The notes under the pieces are model-generated. The model saw nothing but the letters and a program-made list of their open reading frames with translations, searched no databases and was not told the DNA's origin. A program made the translations under genes and the position numbers. From Actinomycetota bacterium (GTDB taxonomy: Bacteria; Actinomycetota; Acidimicrobiia; Acidimicrobiales; Iamiaceae), in contig JAFDWI010000292.1 of the NCBI GenBank assembly GCA_018268545.1, forward strand, positions 1 through 14,019: a stretch of 14,019 nt of DNA. Direction: 5' to 3'. The stretch's first letter is position 1. Every line of letters begins with the position of its first letter. Below, piece after piece: positions 1 through 6,657 of the stretch.

Positions 1-312
1 CTCGGCGGATACGTGATCCCGGCGGGGACGTTCGTCACCGTCGGGCTCGGCCATTCGAATCTGGACCCGTCGACGTTCGTCGAGCCGATGACGTTCGACG
101 TGTGCCCGGTCCGTGAATCGATGAACACGTTCGGTGGAGGCCGGCATTTCTGCCTGGGATCGAACCTCGCCCGGGCCGAGTTGCAGGAGGCGTTCGGCGC
201 GCTGGCGGCACGGTTCCCCACCATCGAGCTCGCGGGCGAACCGGTGTGGCGCCCCCCGATCGGGATCTACGGCCCCGACCGACTCCCGTTGCGTTTTCCC
301 GGCGGTCGCTGA
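1..312 (+). CDS. Cytochrome P450, C-terminal fragment (5' end outside window)
   Basis: The visible 103 residues are the C-terminal end of a cytochrome P450, a heme-thiolate monooxygenase using electrons from a ferredoxin or reductase. The heme-binding motif FGGGRHFCLG is intact; its cysteine, the axial heme ligand, is encoded at 151-153. The preceding VIPAGTFVTVGLGHSNLDPS stretch is the usual segment before the heme loop (P450s normally have AxxxAxxRDP here), and the following LARAEL is the start of the L helix. The frame is open from base 1, so the gene enters from the left; the GTG at 13 is internal. The K-helix ExxR motif and substrate-recognition regions are not visible, so subfamily and substrate cannot be assigned. 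The gene ends 6 nt before the stop of the convergent arfB. Confidence 0.93.
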   Translation, partial: LGGYVIPAGTFVTVGLGHSNLDPSTFVEPMTFDVCPVRESMNTFGGGRHFCLGSNLARAELQEAFGALAARFPTIELAGEPVWRPPIGIYGPDRLPLRFPGGR

Positions 313-318
313 GGAACC

Positions 319-735
319 TCAATCCTCGAACCGGGGTCGCCGACGGCTCGACTTGATATCGGCGCGACGTCGCTTGGCATCCAGGCGGCGTCGCTCGGCG
401 GCACGACTCGGCCGGGTTGCCCGGCGCGGCGCCGCGACCACCAGCGCCGATGCCAGTCGTTCGGCGAGCCGCTGCGCGGCGAGGTCCCGGTTTCGGGCCT
501 GGCTTCGTGTCACATCGACGCTCACCCGTATCGTCGGGCCCAACCGTCCGATGATCAGGTCGCGCTGTTCGTCGGTCAACGACGGCGAGGTGTCGACGTC
601 GAAGGAGACCTCGACACGAGTGGCGGTCTTGTTGGCATGCTGACCGCCGGGGCCGCCCGAGGTGTCGAATCGTTCGGTGATCTCGGCTCGTGGGATCCGA
701 AGCTGCGCCGACACGAAGAGTTCGTCATCGGTCAT
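319..735 (-). CDS. arfB: ArfB-type peptidyl-tRNA hydrolase (ribosome rescue)
   Basis: This 138-residue protein matches ArfB (YaeJ), a codon-independent release factor that hydrolyses peptidyl-tRNA on ribosomes stalled at mRNA 3' ends. The catalytic loop SGGPGGQHANK (residues 26-36, GGQ at 30-32) is complete, as in class I release factors, and no codon-recognition domain is present. The C-terminal 40 residues are rich in Arg and Lys; in ArfB such a tail enters the empty mRNA channel and senses stalling. Length is close to E. coli ArfB (about 140). The ATG at 733-735 is preceded by only a weak purine stretch. It lies 39 nt downstream of the MerR gene on the same strand and may be read through from it, although no functional link is evident. 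Confidence 0.93.
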   Translation of the reverse strand: MTDDELFVSAQLRIPRAEITERFDTSGGPGGQHANKTATRVEVSFDVDTSPSLTDEQRDLIIGRLGPTIRVSVDVTRSQARNRDLAAQRLAERLASALVVAAPRRATRPSRAAERRRLDAKRRRADIKSSRRRPRFED

Positions 736-774
736 CTCGATCGACCTGGTCCCGGGAGCATCGACATTCGGCGG

Positions 775-1533
775 TCATTCCGTGGATTCGGAGCGGGCAA
801 GGTCGACGGCACGGGAGGCGACGAGTTCACCGAGGGCTCGTTCGACCTCTTGGGCGAGAATCAACCCGGTCATCTCGCCCGCGACCGGTCGTAAGGTCCC
901 GAGCGTCGTCGCGAAGCGGTCCACGCCGCCTTCTCCCGCAAAGTCCGATCGCCACCGCTCGACCAGGTGGTCGACGACCTCGTCGACCGCCTTGGACACC
1001 CGACGACGCAGCAGGTCCCGGATCTTCGCGGTCGTCACGAGATCGATGTCGGAACCGCGCAGTCCGAGCGCAAGTTGCAGGAGCGCAGGGCTCGGCACCG
1101 TCCAGGTTCCATCGGGGTTCGCGCGGGTGTAGCCGGTGTCGTGCAACTCGGCCAAGAGCCCCGGGGTCGGGTCGTCGACCAGGCCACGCAGCTCCTCGAG
1201 GGTGACGGTACGTGGTCGATCGTCGGACCACGGCGCACTCAGCGCTGCGTCGATCCCCAACCACGACGCAACCGTGTGCGTCGGGTCGTCGTTGTCGACC
1301 AGGTCACGGATGGTGCTGAGGTTGAGGCCGCGGTCGCGAAGGTCCACGATCAGGGCGATCCGTTCCCGGTGGCCTTCGTCGTACCGCCGCTCGCGGCCCT
1401 GCTTGGCAGGCTTCGGGATCAGCTTTTCGGCTTGGTAGTAGCGGATCGTCCGCTCGGTCACGCCCGTCGCCTCGGCGAGATCCGCGAGGCTGTAACCCGT
1501 GGGTTCGACCGCTGGTCGGGGTTCCTTCGCCAT
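775..1533 (-). CDS. MerR-family transcriptional regulator with long C-terminal domain
   Basis: Residues 14-80 form a MerR-type winged helix-turn-helix: YSLADLAEATGVTERTIRYY is the recognition helix region, followed by the wing (GRERRYDEGH) and the second helix pair (LRDRGLNLSTIRDLVD). The remaining ~170 residues have no metal-binding cysteines and resemble no effector domain I can name, so the inducer is unknown. At 252 residues it is much longer than metal-sensing MerR proteins (about 130-150). The ATG at 1533 is chosen because the homology begins soon after it; in-frame GTG (1536) and TTG (1545) codons are alternatives, and a GGAG lies only 2 nt before the ATG. The gene is divergent from the TrhA-like gene, and the gap carries large palindromes that are likely its operator, so autoregulation and control of trhA are inferred. 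Confidence 0.88.
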   Translation of the reverse strand: MAKEPRPAVEPTGYSLADLAEATGVTERTIRYYQAEKLIPKPAKQGRERRYDEGHRERIALIVDLRDRGLNLSTIRDLVDNDDPTHTVASWLGIDAALSAPWSDDRPRTVTLEELRGLVDDPTPGLLAELHDTGYTRANPDGTWTVPSPALLQLALGLRGSDIDLVTTAKIRDLLRRRVSKAVDEVVDHLVERWRSDFAGEGGVDRFATTLGTLRPVAGEMTGLILAQEVERALGELVASRAVDLARSESTE

Positions 1534-1548
1534 CACTCCAGTCAAGCA

Positions 1549-1560
1549 GACATCGATGTC
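1549..1560. promoter_or_regulatory. 12-bp perfect palindrome upstream of merR
   Basis: GACATCGATGTC is a perfect 12-bp palindrome lying 16 nt upstream of the merR ATG, just beside the larger inverted repeat. With flanking bases it reads as a second GACA/TGTC dyad resembling the TGACA/TGTCA half-sites next door, so it may be an auxiliary regulator site. Its role is inferred only. Confidence 0.4.
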
Positions 1561-1563
1561 AAG

Positions 1564-1609
1564 GTGACAGCAATCACTGTCATAACATGTTGACAGTGAT
1601 TGCTGTCAC
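1564..1609. promoter_or_regulatory. Large inverted repeat, probable MerR-family operator between merR and trhA
   Basis: Two perfect 19-bp arms, 1564-1582 (GTGACAGCAATCACTGTCA) and 1591-1609, flank an 8-nt spacer. Each arm itself has dyad symmetry, TGACAG-N6-CTGTCA, so the site is two 18-bp operator-like dyads in opposite orientation. It lies in the gap between divergent regulator and membrane-protein genes and covers the best promoter candidates of both. MerR proteins bind dyads placed in the spacer between -35 and -10; arm 1591-1609 fits this position for a minus-strand promoter. Confidence 0.8.
1579..1609 (-). promoter_or_regulatory. Candidate merR promoter with operator in a 19-bp spacer
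   Basis: On the minus strand GTGACA (1609-1604) and TATGAC (1584-1579) are separated by 19 bp, the over-long spacer typical of MerR-controlled promoters, and the spacer holds most of one TGACAG-N6-CTGTCA dyad. It would give a leader of about 40 nt before the merR ATG. The -10 match is only 4 of 6. Confidence 0.35.
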
Positions 1610-1618
1610 GACAAGACT
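1590..1618 (+). promoter_or_regulatory. Candidate trhA promoter (leaderless)
   Basis: A perfect -35 TTGACA (1590-1595) is followed after 17 bp by a weak -10, AAGACT (1613-1618), then 7 nt to the ATG at 1626. The geometry predicts a leaderless trhA mRNA. The right operator arm (1591-1609) covers the -35 and spacer, so bound regulator would control this promoter directly. Confidence 0.5.
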
Positions 1619-1625
1619 CGCCGAC

Positions 1626-2315
1626 ATGTCCACCTTGGCCGCCCCCACGATGAACCCGCTTTCGCGCACGGCTCCCGGCCCGGTGCGACCATCGTGGCGA
1701 GGCTGGATCCACCGCATAGGCGTCGCCGCGTTCGTGCCGTTGTCGATCGTGGCGATCGTGCTCGCCCCGACGGCGGGCACGCGGGTCGCGACCACGGTCT
1801 ACGCCGTCGGCGTCACCGCGATGCTCGGCGTGTCGGCCGTCTATCACTGTGGGCATCTCAGCGAGCGGACCATCGCCTGGATGAAGAGGATCGACCACAC
1901 GACGATCCTGCTCGGCATCGCCGGGAGCTACACCGCGATCGCCGTCCTCGCACTCCCCTCGGGTCCGGCAACCCACCTGCTCGTGTTCACCTGGATCGCG
2001 GCGGTGGTCGGCGCGGTGGTGCGGATGGTGTGGTTGCGTGCCCCCTACCCGGTTGTCGCGACCGTGTACGTCGCCGTCGGTTGGGGGGCGCTGCTGGAGT
2101 GGTCGGCGCTTGTCGCCGCCCTGTCGGGAATCCAACTCGCGCTCCTGCTCGGCGGTGGCATCGTCTACACCCTCGGCGCCGTCGTGTACGCGCTGCACCG
2201 GCCGAACCCGTGGCCCGCCACGTTCGGCTACCACGAGATCTTCCACGCGTTGGTGATGACCGGCGTCGTCGCGCACTACGGCGTCGTACTCTCGTTGATC
2301 CTGCAAGCCCGCTGA
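1626..2315 (+). CDS. trhA: Hemolysin III / TrhA-type PAQR membrane protein
   Basis: This 229-residue protein has about seven hydrophobic segments between residues 30 and 226 and the conserved residues of the hemolysin III/PAQR superfamily: SAVYH (70-74), the RIDH segment (88-91), GWGAL (152-156) and GYHEIFH (201-207). His74, His203 and His207 correspond to the zinc ligands of PAQR receptors, which resemble membrane hydrolases. Bacterial TrhA has been linked to membrane lipid homeostasis; the haemolysin name comes from an early heterologous assay. The frame is open back to an ATG at 1587 inside the operator palindrome, but 1626 is preferred: it gives a normal N-terminus and sits 7 nt after a -10-like box. 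The gene is divergent from the merR gene and probably its target. Confidence 0.9.
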   Translation: MSTLAAPTMNPLSRTAPGPVRPSWRGWIHRIGVAAFVPLSIVAIVLAPTAGTRVATTVYAVGVTAMLGVSAVYHCGHLSERTIAWMKRIDHTTILLGIAGSYTAIAVLALPSGPATHLLVFTWIAAVVGAVVRMVWLRAPYPVVATVYVAVGWGALLEWSALVAALSGIQLALLLGGGIVYTLGAVVYALHRPNPWPATFGYHEIFHALVMTGVVAHYGVVLSLILQAR

Positions 2316-2379
2316 CCGACCACCGCCGGGGCGGCAGCCATCCGCGACGCGAACCCGCGCGCTGCGATGAACTGGCAGC

Positions 2380-2964
2380 ATGCTCACGCTCGCCAGCACG
2401 GTTGCCAACGATCTGTTCGTCATGCAGATCCCACTCGTCGACAAGGTGATCCGCACGGTCGCCGTCTACCTGGGGTTGTTGATCCTGCTCCGCCTCGCGG
2501 GCAAACGCGACCTCGCGCAGCTCAACACCTTCGATCTGGTCGTGCTGTTGCTGCTCTCGAACGTGGTGCAGAACGCGATCATCGGGCCGGACAATTCCCT
2601 GCTGGGAGGGCTGATCGGTGCGATGATCCTCGTCGTCGGAAATGCGGTGATGGTGCGCGCCACGGCACGAAGTGCGGCCATCACCTCGATGGTCGAAGGT
2701 CGCCCGACCGTCGTGATCCAGTCGGGTGCGTTGCACGAGGCGAACGTCCGTCGTCTCGGGTTACGTGGCAACGACATCATCGCCGCGGTACGCCGACAAG
2801 GCGCGAACAACATCGACGAGGTCGAACTGGCGACGCTCGGACCCGGCGGCGCGATCGAGATGACCTTGCGCGTCGATTGCGAGAACGCGACCAAGGGTGA
2901 TCTCGCCCGGCTCGAAGCCAAGGTCGACGCGCTCCTCGAGACCCTCGGTCCGCCGGCGACGTGA
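2380..2964 (+). CDS. DUF421 (YetF-like) membrane protein
   Basis: The 194-residue protein has three N-terminal hydrophobic segments (about 20-38, 50-66 and 72-90) followed by a soluble domain, the plan of DUF421/YetF proteins. Family hallmarks visible are LLRLAGKRDLAQLNTFDLVV (residues 37-56) and the domain opening with GRPTVVIQSGALHEANVRR (about 107-125). In spore formers the related SpoVA/YetF soluble domains are thought to assemble at the membrane; the biochemical role is unknown. The C-terminal 20 residues form a short charged helix. The start at 2380 follows 64 nt of spacer after trhA with no Shine-Dalgarno; an internal ATG at 2422 is a less likely alternative. It may be co-transcribed with trhA. 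Its stop is 7 nt from the convergent mhuD stop. Confidence 0.87.
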   Translation: MLTLASTVANDLFVMQIPLVDKVIRTVAVYLGLLILLRLAGKRDLAQLNTFDLVVLLLLSNVVQNAIIGPDNSLLGGLIGAMILVVGNAVMVRATARSAAITSMVEGRPTVVIQSGALHEANVRRLGLRGNDIIAAVRRQGANNIDEVELATLGPGGAIEMTLRVDCENATKGDLARLEAKVDALLETLGPPAT

Positions 2965-2971
2965 GCCGCGG

Positions 2972-3283
2972 TCAGTCGCCCGACGGTGCCACGTCGAGGA
3001 CGACCTCGAACTCGAGCAGGTTCGCTCCCGTGGTGACCGTCGGACCGTGTTCGCCCTTGTGGGCGGCCCGGGCGTCACCGTCACGCCACGCCTCGAAGCT
3101 CGCATCGTCGTCCCATTCGGTGACCACGAAGTAGCGGTCCTCTCCGGCAACGGGCCGCAACAGCTTGAAGCCCCGGAAACCTGGGGCCCCGTCGATGACG
3201 CCTGCCCGATCTCCGAAACGGCGCTCGAGTTCGGCATGAGCCGGTGCCGGGACGGCAATCGCATTGATCTTCACCACGGTCAT
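2972..3283 (-). CDS. mhuD: MhuD-like heme-degrading monooxygenase
   Basis: This 103-residue ferredoxin-like-fold protein of the antibiotic-biosynthesis monooxygenase (IsdG/HmoB/MhuD) group closely resembles Mycobacterium tuberculosis MhuD as I recall it: the N-terminus VVKINAI, the segments PGFRGFKLLRPV and RYFVVTEW, and the end LLEFEVVLDV. Residues aligned with the MhuD catalytic set are all present at the same numbers: Asn7, Trp66 and the heme ligand His75. MhuD cleaves heme and releases iron, giving mycobilins rather than biliverdin. The frame extends upstream to 3322, but the ATG at 3283 matches the family N-terminus exactly and lies 7 nt after a -10 box (TAGTGT), so the mRNA is probably leaderless. 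It acts as a cytosolic dimer in the family. It is divergent from the MFS exporter. Confidence 0.9.
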   Translation of the reverse strand: MTVVKINAIAVPAPAHAELERRFGDRAGVIDGAPGFRGFKLLRPVAGEDRYFVVTEWDDDASFEAWRDGDARAAHKGEHGPTVTTGANLLEFEVVLDVAPSGD

Positions 3284-3290
3284 GCCGTGC

Positions 3291-3296
3291 ACACTA
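3291..3296 (-). promoter_or_regulatory. -10 box for leaderless mhuD
   Basis: TAGTGT on the minus strand, then 7 nt, then the ATG at 3283. No Shine-Dalgarno can fit, so transcription probably begins at the start codon. No clear -35 is visible. Confidence 0.5.
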
Positions 3297-3344
3297 GGGC
3301 CAGACGGGCCGGGCACCGCCAATGGGAAAACCGGTCGCCGGCGC

Positions 3345-3350
3345 TAGGCT
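3345..3350 (+). promoter_or_regulatory. Candidate -10 box for the MFS exporter
   Basis: TAGGCT on the plus strand matches the actinobacterial TAnnnT box; the same hexamer precedes the J-domain gene. It would give a leader of about 65 nt with a Shine-Dalgarno (GAGGAA, 3412-3417) 4 nt before the ATG at 3422. It lies near the centre of a 10-bp inverted repeat (3311-3320 and 3366-3375). Confidence 0.4.
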
Positions 3351-3421
3351 TCGTCGGCCCGATCGGGCGGTGCCCCTCGCCCGAGATGGCGCCGGTCTCC
3401 GCGGAGCCGACGAGGAAACCC

Positions 3422-4900
3422 ATGCCCGACACGCCCGAATCCGCGCCCGAAACCGCCCTCGACGCGGCGGTACTCAGGGTCGCCGGCGTCGTGGTACTCG
3501 GATCGATCATGTCGATCCTCGACATCACGGTCGTGAGCGTCGCACTCCGGACGTTCATGGAAGCGTTCGACGCGACCTATGCGACGGTCGGCTGGACGAT
3601 GACCGCCTACTCGTTGGCGTTGGCAGCGGTGATCCCACTGTCAGGTTGGGCCGCGGATCGATTCGGCACGAAACGGCTCTACATCCTCGCACTGATCCTG
3701 TTCACGGGTGGATCGGCGTTGTGTGCCACGGCATCGAGCATCGGGATGCTGATCGCGTTCCGGATCGTGCAAGGGCTCGGCGGGGGGATCCTCATGCCCG
3801 TCGGCATGACGATCATGACCCGGGCTGCCGGACCTGCCCGTGTCGGGCGCGTCATGTCGATCCTCGGCGTTCCGATGCTGCTCGGCCCCGTGGCCGGTCC
3901 GATCCTCGGCGGGTGGCTGATCGACATCGCGAGTTGGCACTGGGTCTTCCTCATCAACGTGCCGATCGGGATCATCGCGGTGATCTACGCGTCGTGGGCG
4001 CTACCGAGCGACACACCGTCGCCGTCGGAGACGTTCGACTTCGTCGGCATGTTGTTGCTGTCACCGGGCCTCGCGTTGTTGCTGTACGGCGTTTCCGAGA
4101 TCCCCGACAAGAACACGCTCACCGACCCGTTGGTGTTCGTGCCGATGCTGATCGGCGCGCTGTTGATCGGCCTGTTCGTCCGCCACGCGTACAAGCCCGC
4201 CCACCCGCTCATCGATCTGAGGTTGTTCCGAAACGGGCGGCTCACGATGGCCGTGATCGCCACATGCCTGTTCGCGATGGCGTTCTTCGGAGCGGGGCTT
4301 CTGCTCCCGAGCTACTTCCAGCAGGTCCGCGGCGAGAACACCTTGCACGCCGGTCTGCTCGTCGCTCCCCAGGGCATCGGCGCGATGATCACGATGCCGA
4401 TCGCCGGCTATCTCACCGACCGCATGTCGGTGTCGAAGGTGGTCGTGCCCGGCCTGATGATCATCGCTCTGGGCATGACCGTGCTGACCCGCCTGAGCGC
4501 GACGACGCCGTACCCGCTGCTACTGAGCGCGCTGTTCGTGACCGGTCTGGGGATGGGGGCCACGATGATGCCTTTGTTCACCGCCGGCTTGCAGACGCTG
4601 AGCGGCCCGACGATCGCACGGGGTTCGACGTTGTTGAACATCATGCAGCGCATGGCCACGGCGTGTGGCGCGGCGATCATGACGGTTGTGCTCACCAATC
4701 AGACCCGCCATGCCCGCACCGCCGACGAGGTCGCCAAAGGCTTCGGTACGACGTTCGCCGTCGCGATGGTCCTGGTCCTGATCACCTTGATCCCGGCGGC
4801 ACTGTTGAACCGCTACCACCCCGACTCGGAGCCGGACACCGAACCAGGCGGCGATCCGGCGACGGCACCGGACCAGCCCGCGCCGGTGCTGCTGCACTGA
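3422..4900 (+). CDS. DHA2-family (EmrB/QacA-type) MFS drug exporter
   Basis: The 492-residue protein is a 14-segment major facilitator of the proton-driven DHA2 family. Visible signatures are LDITVVSVAL at the end of helix 1 (33-42; family motif D1), motif A as GWAADRFGTKRLY (75-87) and the exporter-specific motif C as LLGPVAGPILGGWLI (153-167). These point to proton antiport of drugs, dyes or the cell's own toxic metabolites; the substrate cannot be told from sequence. The ATG at 3422 is set by a good Shine-Dalgarno (GAGGAA at 3412-3417), unusual in this window. The C-terminal 30 residues are Pro/Asp/Glu-rich and cytoplasmic. The frame is open far upstream (to 2897), but that part overlaps mhuD and is spurious. 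The ABC exporter genes follow after 30 nt. Confidence 0.93.
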   Translation: MPDTPESAPETALDAAVLRVAGVVVLGSIMSILDITVVSVALRTFMEAFDATYATVGWTMTAYSLALAAVIPLSGWAADRFGTKRLYILALILFTGGSALCATASSIGMLIAFRIVQGLGGGILMPVGMTIMTRAAGPARVGRVMSILGVPMLLGPVAGPILGGWLIDIASWHWVFLINVPIGIIAVIYASWALPSDTPSPSETFDFVGMLLLSPGLALLLYGVSEIPDKNTLTDPLVFVPMLIGALLIGLFVRHAYKPAHPLIDLRLFRNGRLTMAVIATCLFAMAFFGAGLLLPSYFQQVRGENTLHAGLLVAPQGIGAMITMPIAGYLTDRMSVSKVVVPGLMIIALGMTVLTRLSATTPYPLLLSALFVTGLGMGATMMPLFTAGLQTLSGPTIARGSTLLNIMQRMATACGAAIMTVVLTNQTRHARTADEVAKGFGTTFAVAMVLVLITLIPAALLNRYHPDSEPDTEPGGDPATAPDQPAPVLLH

Positions 4901-4906
4901 TCGGCC

Positions 4907-4935
4907 GGTGCCGAACGATACGCTCGTTCGGTGCC
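4907..4935. promoter_or_regulatory. 12-bp dyad with the -10 box in its loop (ABC operon start)
   Basis: Arms 4907-4918 (GGTGCCGAACGA) and 4924-4935 (TCGTTCGGTGCC) pair over 12 positions: an 8-bp perfect core plus two G-U and two G-C pairs as RNA. The 5-nt loop plus one base is TACGCT (4919-4924), a -10 box placed 6 nt before the GTG start at 4931, which itself lies in the right arm. The dyad could be an operator, or a hairpin terminator for the MFS transcript; there is no U-tract. Confidence 0.55.
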
Positions 4936-5848
4936 CGGCTCCGGACCCGCGATCGTCGTCGACGGGCTCCGCAAGTCCTACGGTGACACCACGGCGGTTG
5001 ACGGGTTGTCCTTCAGCGTCGACGCCGGAGAATGTGTCGCGATCCTCGGCCCGAACGGCGCCGGCAAGACAACGACCGTCGAGATCCTCGAGGGGTTCCG
5101 GCCACGGGACGGGGGCGATGTCCGGGTGCTCGGTTTCGACCCGACCTCGGGTGACCACGGGTTCCGGGAACGCATCGGGACCGTGCTGCAATCGTGCGGC
5201 ATCGAGCGGTACCTCACGGTCGGCGAGGTGTTGGCGTTGCACGCCGGTTACTATCCGGCGCCACTCGACCCCGACCACGTGCTCGATCTCGTCGGACTCG
5301 AGGCAAAGGCGGATGCCCGGGTCAAGACGTTGTCCGGCGGGCAGCAACGCCGCGTCGACCTGGCGTTGGGGATCATCGGCGATCCCGAGTTGATCTTCCT
5401 GGACGAACCGACGACCGGGTTCGATCCGTCGGCACGACGAGCCGCGTGGACCGTCGTCGACAACCTTCGAGCACTCGGCAAGACCGTGCTGTTGACGACG
5501 CACTACATGGACGAAGCCCAGCATCTCGCCGACCGGCTGTTGGTGATCGCCCACGGTCAGCTCGTCGCCGAAGGTTCACCCGACGATCTGGGTGCGCGCA
5601 CCAACCGGGCGGCCCGTGTCCGTTTCTTTCCACCCGCCGGTGCCGTGCTTCCCGCCACGCTCTCCCATCTGTTCGAACCCGACGGCACCGGCGGAGCACT
5701 CGTCGCCGAAACGCCGACCCCGACCCGCCTCGTGAACGAGTTGACCGGCTGGGCTGTCGCGAGCGGCATCGAACTCGACGGCCTGTCGATCACCCGCCCG
5801 AGCCTCGAAGACGTGTACCTCGAGTTGATCGGAGCAGTCGGTCCGTGA
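4931..5848 (+). CDS. ABC exporter ATP-binding subunit (DrrA-like)
   Basis: This 305-residue protein is a complete ABC ATPase: Walker A GPNGAGKTT (40-48), Q-loop Gln87, signature LSGGQ (134-138), Walker B LIFLDEP (154-160) and switch His191 (TTHYMDEA). It belongs to the DrrA/CcmA/NodI type that powers ABC-2 exporters of antibiotics, lipids or polysaccharides. The C-terminal ~100 residues form the extra domain typical of DrrA proteins, ending with the SLEDVYLEL motif common in that group. The GTG at 4931 is chosen because it is the first codon that fits the family N-terminus and it lies 6 nt after a TACGCT box, suggesting a leaderless mRNA. The permease gene overlaps the stop by 4 nt, so the two are translationally coupled. 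Confidence 0.93.
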   Translation: MPGSGPAIVVDGLRKSYGDTTAVDGLSFSVDAGECVAILGPNGAGKTTTVEILEGFRPRDGGDVRVLGFDPTSGDHGFRERIGTVLQSCGIERYLTVGEVLALHAGYYPAPLDPDHVLDLVGLEAKADARVKTLSGGQQRRVDLALGIIGDPELIFLDEPTTGFDPSARRAAWTVVDNLRALGKTVLLTTHYMDEAQHLADRLLVIAHGQLVAEGSPDDLGARTNRAARVRFFPPAGAVLPATLSHLFEPDGTGGALVAETPTPTRLVNELTGWAVASGIELDGLSITRPSLEDVYLELIGAVGP

Positions 5849-6657
5849 GCGCGGTGCGACTGCTCTGGCGCCAGACCGTGTCGGAGCAGAAGATGTTCTG
5901 GCGCAACCCGTCCTCGAGCGGGTTCACGATCGCCTTTCCGGTGATGTTCCTGACGATCTTCAGCCTGGTGAACGGGAACAACGATCTCGGTGTCCCGGGC
6001 GTCGGCGTCGTGCACTTCGCCAGCTTCTATCTGGCGGGCATCATCGTGATGGCGGTGCTCTCGGCCAACTTCATGTCGCTCGCGATCAGCCTGGTGATCC
6101 GACGCGACGAAGGCGTGCTCAAGCGCAAACGCGGTACGCCGCTCCCCGTTTGGGTGTTGTTCGCGGGCATCGTGGCAAGCCAGACGATCGTTTCCTTGGT
6201 CATGTTGGTCATCACGAGCGCGACGAGCATCGCCTTCTTCCACGTGCCGTTCCCACGGCACGTGATCCTGCTCGTGTTCGTGGTGATCCTCGGGTCGTTG
6301 TCGTTCGCGGCGATCGGTGTCGCCTCGACCGGACTGATCGGAAATCAGGACGCAGCTCCCGCGATCGTCAACGTGGTGTCGCTCCCGGTGCTCTTCCTCT
6401 CCGGGGTGTTCTTTCCGATCTCGACCACGTGGGTGCGAAACGTGAGCCGGGCCCTGCCGGTCGCTCCGATGAGAAACCTGATCTTCGACTCGTTCGCACC
6501 GCCGGTCCGCGACTGTGCGAGCGTGGCGCATTGCGCCGCTCCGGTCACCCACCCGACCGGTCTGTCGTGGGTCGACCTGGGCGTGCTCGTCGGATGGCTC
6601 CTGCTCGGCGCGGTCGTCGCTCTTGCGACGTTCCGGTGGACCGCCCGAGGCGAGTAG
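5845..6657 (+). CDS. ABC-2 type exporter permease
   Basis: The 270-residue permease has about six hydrophobic segments: an N-terminal one around residues 28-45, a pair at 52-80, the ABC-2 core segments near 100-165, the LPVLFLSGVFFPIS segment (about 180-193), and a final helix (LGVLVGWLLLGAVVALATFRW) near the C-terminus. The conserved RRDEGVLKRKRGTPL stretch (about 87-101) and the FLSGVFFP motif are typical of DrrB-like permeases. A loop rich in Cys and His (CASVAHC) before the last helix is probably extracytoplasmic and may form a disulfide. The GTG start overlaps the ATPase stop as GTGA; a GGAG lies 10 nt upstream. It forms an exporter with the preceding ATPase; substrate unknown. Its stop is 6 nt from the convergent manganese exporter gene. 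Confidence 0.92.
   Translation: MSAVRLLWRQTVSEQKMFWRNPSSSGFTIAFPVMFLTIFSLVNGNNDLGVPGVGVVHFASFYLAGIIVMAVLSANFMSLAISLVIRRDEGVLKRKRGTPLPVWVLFAGIVASQTIVSLVMLVITSATSIAFFHVPFPRHVILLVFVVILGSLSFAAIGVASTGLIGNQDAAPAIVNVVSLPVLFLSGVFFPISTTWVRNVSRALPVAPMRNLIFDSFAPPVRDCASVAHCAAPVTHPTGLSWVDLGVLVGWLLLGAVVALATFRWTARGE

Noticed and set aside
1587..1625. Upstream extension of TrhA to an ATG in the operator
   Set aside because: It would translate the palindrome, gives a poor N-terminus, and the 1626 ATG fits a leaderless start.
1542..2456. A 304-residue open frame antisense to the TrhA gene
   Set aside because: Low-complexity Arg/Asp/His-rich composition, no recognisable motif, and fully opposite to a convincing membrane protein.
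2897..3421. Long N-terminal extension of the MFS frame
   Set aside because: It runs antisense through mhuD; the Shine-Dalgarno-preceded ATG at 3422 matches the family start.
3322..4986. A 554-residue open frame on the plus strand overlapping the MFS gene
   Set aside because: It is an Arg-rich shifted shadow of the MFS gene, typical of GC-rich DNA; the other frame has clear MFS motifs and a Shine-Dalgarno.
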